From: an uncultured Oscillospiraceae bacterium
GTDB lineage: Bacteria; Bacillota; Clostridia; Oscillospirales; Oscillospiraceae
Assembly (NCBI GenBank): GCA_934660965.1
Contig: CAKUIM010000008.1
Coordinates: 1 to 64,000 of the forward strand
Direction of reading: 5' to 3'
DNA length: 64,000 bases
The position numbers and the translations under genes are program-made. Shown in pieces: positions 52,036-59,645 of this stretch. How positions within the stretch are numbered: position 1 is the first letter of the stretch; each line of letters begins with the position of its first letter. The notes under the pieces were generated by a model. The model ran no database searches. It saw only the letters and a list, made by a program, of their open reading frames with translations, and had not been told where the DNA came from.

Positions 52036-54450
52036 ATGTCTACCCAGGAAAAACAGCTGGTGCTGCAGAACCTTCAGCCCGGGCAATCCGGCGTGATCCA
52101 CAGCCTGAACCTCCAGCGCGGCGCCGTCAAGCGCCGGCTGGTGGACATGGGGCTTACCCCCGGCACCGCGATTACCGTTAAAAAGATCGCCCCCTTCGGC
52201 GATCCCATCGAGGTCACGCTCCGGGGCTACGAGCTCAGCCTGCGCAAGGAGGACGCCGGGAAAATTGAGCTGTGCGCCCCCGGCCAGGAGCCCCACGGGA
52301 GCCGCCCGGAGGACATTCTGCCGGATGCCGGAGCCGTCCGGCGAATGGCCGCCGCGCACGAGCACCGCCGCCGGGAGCACGGAGGCGTTGCCGACTATGC
52401 AAACCACGACGTGCGCGAAATGAAGATCGCTCTGGTGGGCAACCCAAACTGCGGCAAGACCACCCTGTTCAACGCTCTCACGGGCTCAAACCAATACGTG
52501 GGCAACTGGCCGGGCGTCACCGTGGAGAAAAAAGAAGGCCTTGCCCGGGTTGACAACCGGGATGTCACCATCGTGGACCTGCCGGGCATCTACTCCCTCT
52601 CCCCCTACTCCATGGAGGAGATCGTGGCCCGCAGTTTCGTGGTGGACGAGCACCCGGACGCCATCATCAACATCATCGACGCCACCAACATCGAGCGCAA
52701 CCTCTATCTCACCGCCCAGCTGCTGGAGCTGGAGCGGCCCATGGTGATTGCCCTGAACTTCATGGACGAGGTGGAAAAGCGCGGCGACAAGCTGGACGTG
52801 GACCGTATTTCCCGCGCGCTGGGCGTCCCCGTCATCCCCATTACCGCCCGCACCGGAGAAAACGTCCAGAAGCTGCTGGAGCTGGCCCATCATCAGATGC
52901 ACACTGGCTTCACCGTGGAGCCCGATGACCTCTACGACGAGTTCACCCATCAGATCCATCACGAGGTCGACGAGCTGATTCATGACCGCGCCTATGCCGT
53001 GGGCATTCCCGCCCACTGGGCCTCCATCAAGCTCATTGAGGGCGATGAGCTCGTTGCAAAGGCTCTGGATCTCGACGACGCCACCCGCTGGAAGGTGGAC
53101 GCGGTGGCCCATCGGTATGAGCAGGCCTATCCCCTCGGGGACCGGGAGACCCTCATCGCCGACGCCCGCTACCGCTTTATCCAGCAGGTCGTCAAGGTCA
53201 GCGTCCAGCGCGGGCAGCCTCTGGACGCTCTCACCGTCTCCGACCGGATTGACGCCATCGTCACCAACAAATATCTGGCCGTTCCCGCCTTTCTGCTGGT
53301 CATGCTGCTCATGTTTACCCTGACCTTCGGGCCGGGCAAGCAGCTGTCCAACCTGCTGGACTATTTTCTCAATAGTTTTCTGGCTGTCCGTCTGAGCCGG
53401 GCCCTCACCCAGTGGGGCGTTGCGTCCTGGGTCCACTCCCTGCTCATTGACGGCATTCTCTCCGGCGTGGGCGGCGTGCTCACCTTCCTGCCCCAGATCG
53501 CCATCCTTTTCCTGTTCCTGTCCTTTTTGGAGGACTCCGGCTATATGTCCCGGGCCGCCTTCATCATGGATCGTCTGCTGCGCCGCTTCGGCCTTTCCGG
53601 CAAGGCGTTTATTCCCATGCTTATGGGCTTTGGCTGTACCGTTCCCGCCATTATGGGCGCGCGCACCATGGAAAACGAAAAGGACCGCCGTATGACCATC
53701 ATGCTGGTGCCCTTCATGTCCTGCTCCGCCCGGCTGCCCGTCTACGGCCTGATCTCCTCCGCCTTCTTCCCCCGGTACGCCGGCCTTGTGATTTTCTCGC
53801 TCTATCTTCTGGGCCTGCTGTGCGCCATCCTGTCCGGCATCATCCTGCGCCGGACCATGTTCCGGGGCGAGCCCGCCGCTTTCGTGCTGGAGCTGCCCCC
53901 CTACCGCATGCCCACCGCCCATAACTGCCTGATGCATGTGTGGGAGCGGGTGCGGGGCTTCCTTGTAAAGGCCGGCACCCTGATCCTGGCGATGAGCGTC
54001 ATTTTGTGGTTTCTCCAGTCCTTCGGGTTTTCCGGCGGCCTGCACATGGTGAATGACCCGGCAGATTCCATTCTGGGCTCTATCGGCACCCTTCTCACCC
54101 CCCTGTTCGTTCCCCTGGGCTTCGGCGTGTGGCAGGCGGTGGTGGCGCTGCTCACCGGCCTTGTGGCCAAGGAGGCCGTGGTGTCCACCCTGTGCATGCT
54201 CTACGGCTTCTCCACGCTGGACTCCGGCGCCACCGTGGCCGCCGCCCTGTCCTCCACCTTTCCAACCCCGGCTGCCGCCTATGCCTTTCTGGTGTTCATC
54301 CTGCTCTATGTGCCCTGCGTCGCGGCGGTCTCCACGCTCTACCGGGAGATGAACAGCCTGCGCTGGACTGTGCGCTCCGTCCTCTGGCAGCTGTGCGCGG
54401 CGTGGCTGGTGTCCTTCCTGGTGTTCCAGATCGGCTCCCTGCTGATTTGA
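52036..54450 (+). CDS. feoB: Ferrous iron transporter FeoB with fused N-terminal FeoA domain
   Basis: An 804-aa fusion. FeoA-type SH3-like domain at residues about 5-80 (VKRRLVDMGLTPGTAITVKKIAPFGDPIEV), then a His/Arg-rich linker. The G-protein domain carries G1 GNPNCGKTT (135-143), G3 DLPGIYSLSPYSMEE and G4-like NFMDE. The membrane domain has gate motifs GFGCTVPAIMGARTMENEKDRR. It moves Fe2+ inward. It is followed by a Cys-rich FeoB-associated peptide. It lies 53 bases after the pseudouridine synthase; no separate promoter was identified. Confidence 0.93.
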   Translation: MSTQEKQLVLQNLQPGQSGVIHSLNLQRGAVKRRLVDMGLTPGTAITVKKIAPFGDPIEVTLRGYELSLRKEDAGKIELCAPGQEPHGSRPEDILPDAGAVRRMAAAHEHRRREHGGVADYANHDVREMKIALVGNPNCGKTTLFNALTGSNQYVGNWPGVTVEKKEGLARVDNRDVTIVDLPGIYSLSPYSMEEIVARSFVVDEHPDAIINIIDATNIERNLYLTAQLLELERPMVIALNFMDEVEKRGDKLDVDRISRALGVPVIPITARTGENVQKLLELAHHQMHTGFTVEPDDLYDEFTHQIHHEVDELIHDRAYAVGIPAHWASIKLIEGDELVAKALDLDDATRWKVDAVAHRYEQAYPLGDRETLIADARYRFIQQVVKVSVQRGQPLDALTVSDRIDAIVTNKYLAVPAFLLVMLLMFTLTFGPGKQLSNLLDYFLNSFLAVRLSRALTQWGVASWVHSLLIDGILSGVGGVLTFLPQIAILFLFLSFLEDSGYMSRAAFIMDRLLRRFGLSGKAFIPMLMGFGCTVPAIMGARTMENEKDRRMTIMLVPFMSCSARLPVYGLISSAFFPRYAGLVIFSLYLLGLLCAILSGIILRRTMFRGEPAAFVLELPPYRMPTAHNCLMHVWERVRGFLVKAGTLILAMSVILWFLQSFGFSGGLHMVNDPADSILGSIGTLLTPLFVPLGFGVWQAVVALLTGLVAKEAVVSTLCMLYGFSTLDSGATVAAALSSTFPTPAAAYAFLVFILLYVPCVAAVSTLYREMNSLRWTVRSVLWQLCAAWLVSFLVFQIGSLLI

Positions 54451-54475
54451 CCCAGCTGCGCAAGCAAGGAGGCCT

Positions 54476-54643
54476 ATGTTGAAATACCTTGTCTATGCCC
54501 TTACCGCCGCCCTGATCCTCTGGTCGTTGTGGTACCTGGGCCGGCGTATCGCCCGCCGCGCCCGCGGCAAGTGTTCCTGCGGCTGCGGCGGGTGCCCCGG
54601 CTGTGGCAAAGAAAGAGAATGCCGCAGCCGCAAAAAGCCTTAA
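54476..54643 (+). CDS. FeoB-associated Cys-rich membrane protein
   Basis: A 55-aa protein after GGAGG. One membrane helix (YLVYALTAALILWSLWYLG) is followed by a basic segment and a Cys cluster CSCGCGGCPGCG plus another Cys. Such peptides typically follow feoB in Clostridia and may handle Fe2+ at the cytoplasmic exit. A GC-rich hairpin (54652-54690) follows. Confidence 0.85.
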   Translation: MLKYLVYALTAALILWSLWYLGRRIARRARGKCSCGCGGCPGCGKERECRSRKKP

Positions 54644-54758
54644 GCCGTTCCTCCCTCTCCAGCCGGGCAAAGCCCGCCCCTTCGGGCGGCTTTGTCCGGC
54701 TGTTCTTTTTTTCGCGGGCAAGAGCCGCATTTTTGTATATTTTTTTGCCCTTGGCCAG

Positions 54759-54787
54759 TTGACAAAACGGAATCCATGTTTTACACT
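54759..54787 (+). promoter_or_regulatory. Promoter of the second feo operon
   Basis: TTGACA (54759-54764), 17 bases, TACACT (54782-54787), upstream of the first feoA. Two TTAG-N6-CTAA operators follow at and after the start site. Confidence 0.8.
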
Positions 54788-54792
54788 ACAAG

Positions 54793-54814
54793 GTGGTTAG
54801 AGTTTGCTAACCAC
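54793..54814 (+). promoter_or_regulatory. DtxR-like iron operator 1
   Basis: GTGGTTAG-N6-CTAACCAC, a perfect 8-bp inverted repeat at about the transcription start of the feoA-feoA-feoB operon. It matches the core of DtxR/IdeR-type operators (TTAGGTTAGSCTAACCTAA). Confidence 0.75.
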
Positions 54815-54828
54815 TTTATTTCACCCGG

Positions 54829-54848
54829 AGGTTAGCGTTCCCTAACTT
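54829..54848 (+). promoter_or_regulatory. DtxR-like iron operator 2
   Basis: AGGTTAG-N6-CTAACTT has the same TTAG-N6-CTAA core 36 bases after operator 1, upstream of feoA. Confidence 0.65.
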
Positions 54849-54870
54849 CCGCAGATAGGAGGAGGGCGAC

Positions 54871-55083
54871 ATGATGCCCCTTACCTTGGCCCCTCAGGGG
54901 GAAGAGCTGATGATCCGCAAGGTTGGCGGAAGTCCGGAGCTGAAGAAGCATCTGGAGGATATGGGCTTTGTTGCCGGCGGCAGCGTCACGGTGGTGTCCT
55001 CGTTGGGCGGCAATCTGATCGTCAACGTGAAGGAGACCCGGGTCGCGGTCAGCCGCGAAATGGCCGGCAGGATCATGGTATAA
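54871..55083 (+). CDS. feoA: Ferrous iron transport protein FeoA (first copy)
   Basis: A 70-aa SH3-like FeoA protein: GEELMIRKVGGSPELKKHLEDMGFVAGGSVTVVSSLGGNLIVNVKETRVAVSREMA contains the family pattern of a leading hydrophobic strand, L-x-DMG-F and a closing R-V-A-V-S. It regulates the partner FeoB. RBS AGGAGG. First gene of the iron-responsive operon. Confidence 0.92.
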   Translation: MMPLTLAPQGEELMIRKVGGSPELKKHLEDMGFVAGGSVTVVSSLGGNLIVNVKETRVAVSREMAGRIMV

Positions 55084-55102
55084 AAAGAGGAGGAGAAACA
55101 CG

Positions 55103-55324
55103 ATGAAAACACTTCGGCAGGTAAAGGTCGGCGAGGATGCCACCGTGGTGCGCCTCCATGGCGAGGGCGCTGTGAAGCGCCGCATCATGGACATGGGCAT
55201 CACCAGGGGCGTGCAGGTGCATGTGCGCAAGGTTGCCCCCCTGGGCGATCCCGTAGAGGTCAACGTCCGCGGCTACGAGCTGTCCATCCGCAAGGCAGAC
55301 GCCGAAATGATCGAGGTGGAGTGA
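55103..55324 (+). CDS. feoA: Ferrous iron transport protein FeoA (second copy)
   Basis: A 73-aa FeoA (GAVKRRIMDMGITRGVQVHVRKVAPLGDPVEVNVRGYELSIRKADAEMIEVE core). It is closer to the FeoA domain fused to the first FeoB than to its neighbour FeoA, so the two copies probably have separate roles. RBS AGGAGG. It ends about 35 bases before DtxR-like operator 3. Confidence 0.93.
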   Translation: MKTLRQVKVGEDATVVRLHGEGAVKRRIMDMGITRGVQVHVRKVAPLGDPVEVNVRGYELSIRKADAEMIEVE

Positions 55325-55359
55325 CCTCCCTTTGGCACTCCCATTATTTTTTCATTGTC

Positions 55360-55377
55360 GATTAGCCGCTGCTAATC
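55360..55377 (+). promoter_or_regulatory. DtxR-like iron operator 3
   Basis: GATTAG-N6-CTAATC, a perfect 6-bp inverted repeat with the same TTAG-N6-CTAA core as the two sites upstream of feoA. It lies 17 bases before the feoB start. Confidence 0.65.
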
Positions 55378-55393
55378 AAGTGAGGAGAGAACT

Positions 55394-57886
55394 ATGGAAC
55401 AAGAAGTAAAAATTGCCCTTGCGGGCAACCCTAACTGCGGTAAGACAACGCTCTTCAACGCCCTGACCGGCTCCAACCAGTTCGTGGGCAACTGGCCGGG
55501 CGTCACCGTGGAGAAGAAAGAGGGCAAGCTCAGAAAGCACGACAACGTGGTCATCATGGACCTGCCCGGCATCTACTCCCTTTCCCCCTACACCCTGGAA
55601 GAGGTGGTGGCCCGGAACTACCTGGTCACCGAGCGCCCCGACGCCATCCTGAACATCATTGACGGCACCAACCTGGAGCGCAACCTGTACCTCACCACCC
55701 AGCTCACCGAGCTGGGCATCCCCGTGGTCATCGCCATCAACATGATGGACGTGGTGAAGAAGAACGGCGACAAGATCAACGTCGACCAGCTCAGCCGCGA
55801 GCTCGGCTGCAAGGTCGTTGAGATCTCCGCCCTGAAGGGTACCGGCGTAATGGAGGCCGCCGAAGCCGCCATCGACGCCGCCAAGAACGGCAAGACCGTC
55901 CCCATGCACACCTTCTCCGGCCCGGTGGAGCACGCCATCGCCCATATCGAGGAAGCCGCCGTCCACTCCATGAGCGCCGAGCAGCAGCGCTGGTACGCCA
56001 TCAAGATTTTCGAGCGGGACGACAAGGTCCTCTCCGCCCTGAAGCTTGACAAGACCGTGCTCGACCACATTGAGCAGGACATCCGCGCCGCCGAGAAGGA
56101 GCTGGACGACGACGCCGAGAGCATCATCACCAACGAGCGCTACATCTACATCGCCTCCATCCTCAAGGGCTGCTATCACAAGAAGTCCGCCGGCCAGCTC
56201 TCCACCTCCGACAAAATCGATAAGGTGGTCACCAACCGCTATCTGGGCCTGCCCATCTTCGCCGTGGTCATGTTCGCCGTGTACTGGATCGCCATGGTGG
56301 GCGTGGGCGCCCCCGCCACCGACTGGGCCAACGACGGCGTCTTCGGCGACGGCTGGCACCTGCTGGGCATCGGCTCCTCCGCCTACGGCGACGCCGCCGA
56401 TGAGCACACCGCCGCCATGGAAGCGGCCCAGGCCTTCTACGACTTTGACACCGAGGACGAGGACTTCGACCCTGACGCCATCCTGGCCGGCCTGAAGGCC
56501 TTCCAGCCTGACTCCAACACCGCCACAATTGAGGTGGAGGACGAGGAGACCCTGGCCATCAGCGAGATGACCGCTTACTACGACGCCATCCCCGATGACG
56601 CCGACGAAGAGTCCACCGTGGGCATGACCTATCTTGACGCCGTGGCCTATTTCGAGGCCAACGGCTTTGACGAGCCCGACCCCGCCGACTACGGCGTGTG
56701 GGTGCCCGGCCTCCCCGTGCTCATCGGCAGCGGCCTTGAGGCCGCCGGCACCGCCGACTGGCTCAGCGGCCTGATCCTGGACGGCATCGTGGCCGGCGTG
56801 GGCGCCGTGCTGGGCTTCGTGCCCCAGATGCTGGTGCTGTTCCTGATGCTGGCCTTTCTGGAGGCCTGCGGCTACATGGCCCGTATCGCCTTCGTGCTGG
56901 ACCGTATCTTCCGTAAGTTCGGCCTGTCCGGCAAGTCCTTCATCCCCATGCTCATCGGCACCGGCTGCGGCGTGCCCGGCATCATGGCCTCCCGTACCAT
57001 TGAGAACGAGCGGGACCGCCGCATGACCATCATGACCACCACCTTCATCCCCTGCGGCGCCAAGGTTCCCTTCATCTCCATGATCGCCGGCGCCCTCTTC
57101 GGCGGCAGCCCCTGGGTTTCCACCTCCGCCTACTTCATCGGCATGGCCGCCATCATCATCTCCGGCATCATGCTGAAAAAGACCCGCATGTTCTCCGGCG
57201 ACCCCGCCCCCTTCGTCATGGAGCTGCCCGCTTACCACTGGCCCACGCTGGGCAACGTTCTGCGCAGCATGTGGGAGCGCGGCTGGTCCTTCATCAAGAA
57301 GGCCGGCACCATCATCCTCCTGTCCACCATCTTCGTGTGGTTCACCACCTACTTCGGCGTGGTGGACGGCACCTTCCGCATGCTGGATGAGAGCGAGATC
57401 AACCACTCCATCCTGGCTGTCATCGGCAGCGCCATCGCCTGGATCTTCGCGCCGCTGGGCTGGGGCAACTGGCAGGCCGCCGTGGCCTCCATCACCGGCC
57501 TTGTGGCCAAGGAGAACATCGTGGGCACCCTGGGCATCCTCTACGGCGGCGGCGACGGCACCGTCTACCAGAACCTGGCCCACGCCTTCACCGGCATCAG
57601 CGGCTACTCCTTCCTGGTGTTCAACCTCCTGTGCGCCCCCTGCTTCGCCGCCATCGGCGCCATCAAGCGCGAGATGAACAGCGCCAAGTGGACCTGGTTC
57701 GCCATCGGCTATCAGTGCGGCTTCGCCTATGTCATCGCCCTGATGGTCTACCAGTTCGGCAAGCTCTTCACCGGCAGCGTGAGCGTCGTCGGCCTCATCT
57801 TCGCCATCGCCTTCCTGGCCCTGATCCTCTACATGCTCTTCCGCCCCTATAAGGAGGCCACCAAGCTCACCGCCGCCAGGGTGTGA
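55394..57886 (+). CDS. feoB: Ferrous iron transporter FeoB with acidic insertion
   Basis: An 830-aa FeoB. G1 GNPNCGKTT is at residues 11-19, G3 at DLPGIYSLSPYTLEE and G4-like NMMD. The membrane gate motif is GTGCGVPGIMASRTIENERDRR. Compared with usual FeoB (~700 aa), an extra ~100-residue Asp/Glu-rich segment (about 331-434) is inserted between the first two membrane spans, so it faces outside. It could attract Fe2+ or bind a surface partner. Codon use is markedly uniform, suggesting high expression. Confidence 0.95.
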   Translation: MEQEVKIALAGNPNCGKTTLFNALTGSNQFVGNWPGVTVEKKEGKLRKHDNVVIMDLPGIYSLSPYTLEEVVARNYLVTERPDAILNIIDGTNLERNLYLTTQLTELGIPVVIAINMMDVVKKNGDKINVDQLSRELGCKVVEISALKGTGVMEAAEAAIDAAKNGKTVPMHTFSGPVEHAIAHIEEAAVHSMSAEQQRWYAIKIFERDDKVLSALKLDKTVLDHIEQDIRAAEKELDDDAESIITNERYIYIASILKGCYHKKSAGQLSTSDKIDKVVTNRYLGLPIFAVVMFAVYWIAMVGVGAPATDWANDGVFGDGWHLLGIGSSAYGDAADEHTAAMEAAQAFYDFDTEDEDFDPDAILAGLKAFQPDSNTATIEVEDEETLAISEMTAYYDAIPDDADEESTVGMTYLDAVAYFEANGFDEPDPADYGVWVPGLPVLIGSGLEAAGTADWLSGLILDGIVAGVGAVLGFVPQMLVLFLMLAFLEACGYMARIAFVLDRIFRKFGLSGKSFIPMLIGTGCGVPGIMASRTIENERDRRMTIMTTTFIPCGAKVPFISMIAGALFGGSPWVSTSAYFIGMAAIIISGIMLKKTRMFSGDPAPFVMELPAYHWPTLGNVLRSMWERGWSFIKKAGTIILLSTIFVWFTTYFGVVDGTFRMLDESEINHSILAVIGSAIAWIFAPLGWGNWQAAVASITGLVAKENIVGTLGILYGGGDGTVYQNLAHAFTGISGYSFLVFNLLCAPCFAAIGAIKREMNSAKWTWFAIGYQCGFAYVIALMVYQFGKLFTGSVSVVGLIFAIAFLALILYMLFRPYKEATKLTAARV

Positions 57887-57971
57887 GCTGACACGCATTC
57901 AAACCTTTCGTCTGCCCCTCCCCCGCCCAGGGATGGGGGAGGGCAGGCACATCATCCCGGAGGTGACAAAT

Positions 57972-58136
57972 ATGTTCGCATGGATTTCTGACAATATCGG
58001 GACCATCCTCATCACCCTGCTTCTTGCGGCCATTGTCGCCGCCATCGTGGTCGGGATTGTCCGCGGCAAGCGCCAGGGCAAGTCCTCCTGCGGCGGCAGC
58101 TGCGGCAGCTGCCCCATGCACGGGAAGTGCCACTAA
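57972..58136 (+). CDS. FeoB-associated Cys-rich membrane protein (second copy)
   Basis: A 54-aa protein after GGAGG. One membrane helix (ILITLLLAAIVAAIVVGIV) is followed by KRQGKSSCGGSCGSCPMHGKCH, with four cysteines and two histidines. It is the same type as the peptide after the first FeoB and presumably serves the second transporter. Confidence 0.88.
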   Translation: MFAWISDNIGTILITLLLAAIVAAIVVGIVRGKRQGKSSCGGSCGSCPMHGKCH

Positions 58137-58149
58137 AGCAATCAAGAGA

Positions 58150-58240
58150 GAGCCGCTTCGCTGGGCTCTCGCCTGAAAGGCTGCGCGCGCAGCTCTACTG
58201 GCTCCCTCGTCAGAGGGAGGCTTTGGCTGCCCTGTCGCCC
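58150..58240. repeat. Partial dispersed repeat (CTCCCTCGTCAGAGGGAG unit)
   Basis: Contains GGCTCCCTCGTCAGAGGGAG near 58199, the same unit that forms the ends of the element at 63641-63845. It appears to be one end or a degenerate copy. Confidence 0.6.
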
Positions 58241-58262
58241 CGCCAAGGTTCCATCCAAAATG

Positions 58263-58296
58263 CAAAGCCCCGGAGCAGGTTGCTCCGGGGCTTTTG
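58263..58296 (-). terminator. lexA terminator
   Basis: AAAGCCCCGGAGCA pairs with TGCTCCGGGGCTTT across a 3-base loop, 14 bases beyond the lexA stop. Confidence 0.75.
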
Positions 58297-58309
58297 TAGT
58301 ATCCTTCTA

Positions 58310-58912
58310 TCAGGTATAGCGTCGGATGACCGCCACAACCTTGCCCAGAATCGCGCAGCCCTCGCCGTCGATGGGCTGATACTCCGGGCTGGAGTTCTCC
58401 GGATAGAGCCAGACGTGCCCGTCCTCCCGCCGGAAGGTCTTGACGGTGGCCTCGTCCTCAAAAAGGGCCACCACGATGTCGCCGTTGCGTACCTGCTGCT
58501 GTTGGTGGACCACCACCAGGTCGTCGGGCAGAATGCCTGCCTCCAGCATGGACTCCCCCCGCACCCGCAGGGCAAAATGCTCCCCGGTCAGGCCGTTGGT
58601 GTCAAAGGTCAGGTATTCTTCAATGTTCTCCTCCGCCAGGATGGGGCTGCCCGCCGCCACATAGCCCAGCAGGGGGATCTGGTCCCGCCGGCCGTGGGCG
58701 CCGTCCGTCACCGAGATAGCCCGGGTCTTGCCCTCCGCCTGGGTGATAAGCCCGGCCTCACGCAGGCCCTTGAGGTGAAAATGCACCGTGGAGGGCGATT
58801 TGAGCTCCACCGCCTGGGCAATCTCCCGCACCGAGGGCGGATAACCGTGTTCCTGGGTGAAGGCAAGAATATAATCGTAGATCTGCTGCTGCTTGGGCGT
58901 AAGCTTGCTCAT
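58310..58912 (-). CDS. lexA: SOS repressor LexA
   Basis: A 200-aa self-cleaving repressor of DNA-damage genes. The winged helix covers residues 1-65 (YPPSVREIAQAVELKSPSTVHFHLKGL). The cleavage bond is Ala87-Gly88 in YVAAGSP, with catalytic Ser121 (GESMLEAG) and Lys158 (EATVKTF). An SOS-box-like repeat overlaps its promoter. Start ATG at 58912. Confidence 0.96.
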   Translation of the reverse strand: MSKLTPKQQQIYDYILAFTQEHGYPPSVREIAQAVELKSPSTVHFHLKGLREAGLITQAEGKTRAISVTDGAHGRRDQIPLLGYVAAGSPILAEENIEEYLTFDTNGLTGEHFALRVRGESMLEAGILPDDLVVVHQQQQVRNGDIVVALFEDEATVKTFRREDGHVWLYPENSSPEYQPIDGEGCAILGKVVAVIRRYT

Positions 58913-58962
58913 AGTCGGCTCCCTTCCCGGGGCTTTCCCCCGCCGTTTTCCCTTTTTGTTTT

Positions 58963-58991
58963 ATGATAGCACACCCCGCCGCCGTTGTCAA
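58963..58991 (-). promoter_or_regulatory. lexA promoter
   Basis: Minus-strand TTGACA (58986-58991), 17 bases, TATCAT (58963-58968). It is followed by the lexA leader. Confidence 0.8.
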
Positions 58992-59001
58992 ACATTTGTT
59001 C
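58990..59001 (-). promoter_or_regulatory. SOS-box-like site
   Basis: GAAC-AAAT-GTTT on the minus strand matches the Gram-positive LexA box GAAC-N4-GTTC with one mismatch and abuts the lexA -35. Confidence 0.55.
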
Positions 59002-59045
59002 CAAACTTTATTCGCTCTGCCCCAAAAATTTTTGCACTTTGCCTC

Positions 59046-59074
59046 TTGACATTCGTTAGCATCCTAATTAAAAT
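59046..59074 (+). promoter_or_regulatory. Promoter and operator of the MarR/ABC operon
   Basis: TTGACA (59046-59051), 17 bases, TAAAAT (59069-59074). The spacer contains GTTAG-CATC-CTAAT (59055-59068), a likely MarR autoregulatory operator. Confidence 0.7.
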
Positions 59075-59126
59075 AAGCTCCGTTCGCTTCATTTGCCCCC
59101 TAACTATTTTGAAAAGGAGGTCCGCC

Positions 59127-59636
59127 ATGGACATGCCGGCCTCACCGTCCCAGGATCTGAGGGCGGAATTTCTCTTCCACAGCCTGCTCCGGGCCCACTT
59201 CAACGCCCAGCAGTCCATGCTTGCAGGCCGCGGCCTTGCAAACCTCGGCTCCCCCCGGGTGCTCTTCGCTTTGCAGGACTTAGACCGGGCAGGCCGGGAT
59301 GCCCCCTCCCAGCGGGAGCTTGCCGACCTTCTGCGCATCTCCCCGGCCACCGCCACCGCCTCGCTGCGCTCCCTGGAGAAGTCAGGCTACATCACCCGCA
59401 GCCCCGACCCTCACGACAGCCGCTGCAACCGCATCGCCATCACGCCCATGGGCAGCGCGGCCGCCGACACCTGCCGGGATACGTTCTGCTCCGTGGACCG
59501 CTACATGTTCCACGACTTCACCCCCGAGGAGCGGCAGCTGGTCGTCCGGCTCCACCGGCGCATGCTCCAAAACCTCTATCAGATCGGCGGCGACGGCCCG
59601 GACTGTCCGCCGCCCCCATTCCCCGAGAAAGGATGA
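59127..59636 (+). CDS. MarR-family transcriptional regulator
   Basis: A 169-aa winged-helix dimer. The DNA-binding core is SQRELADLLRISPATATASLRSLEKSGYITRSPDPHDSRCNRIAIT, with the family wing residues DxRxNxI. RBS AAGGAGG before ATG 59127. It directly precedes two ABC exporter genes and probably represses them until a drug or peptide binds. Confidence 0.93.
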   Translation: MDMPASPSQDLRAEFLFHSLLRAHFNAQQSMLAGRGLANLGSPRVLFALQDLDRAGRDAPSQRELADLLRISPATATASLRSLEKSGYITRSPDPHDSRCNRIAITPMGSAAADTCRDTFCSVDRYMFHDFTPEERQLVVRLHRRMLQNLYQIGGDGPDCPPPPFPEKG

Positions 59637-59645
59637 TTTGCCCCC

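Noticed and set aside
55376..57898. An 840-codon open frame opposite the second feoB
   Set aside because: Composition is Gly/Val/His/Asp-rich and tracks the codon positions of feoB. No start signals.
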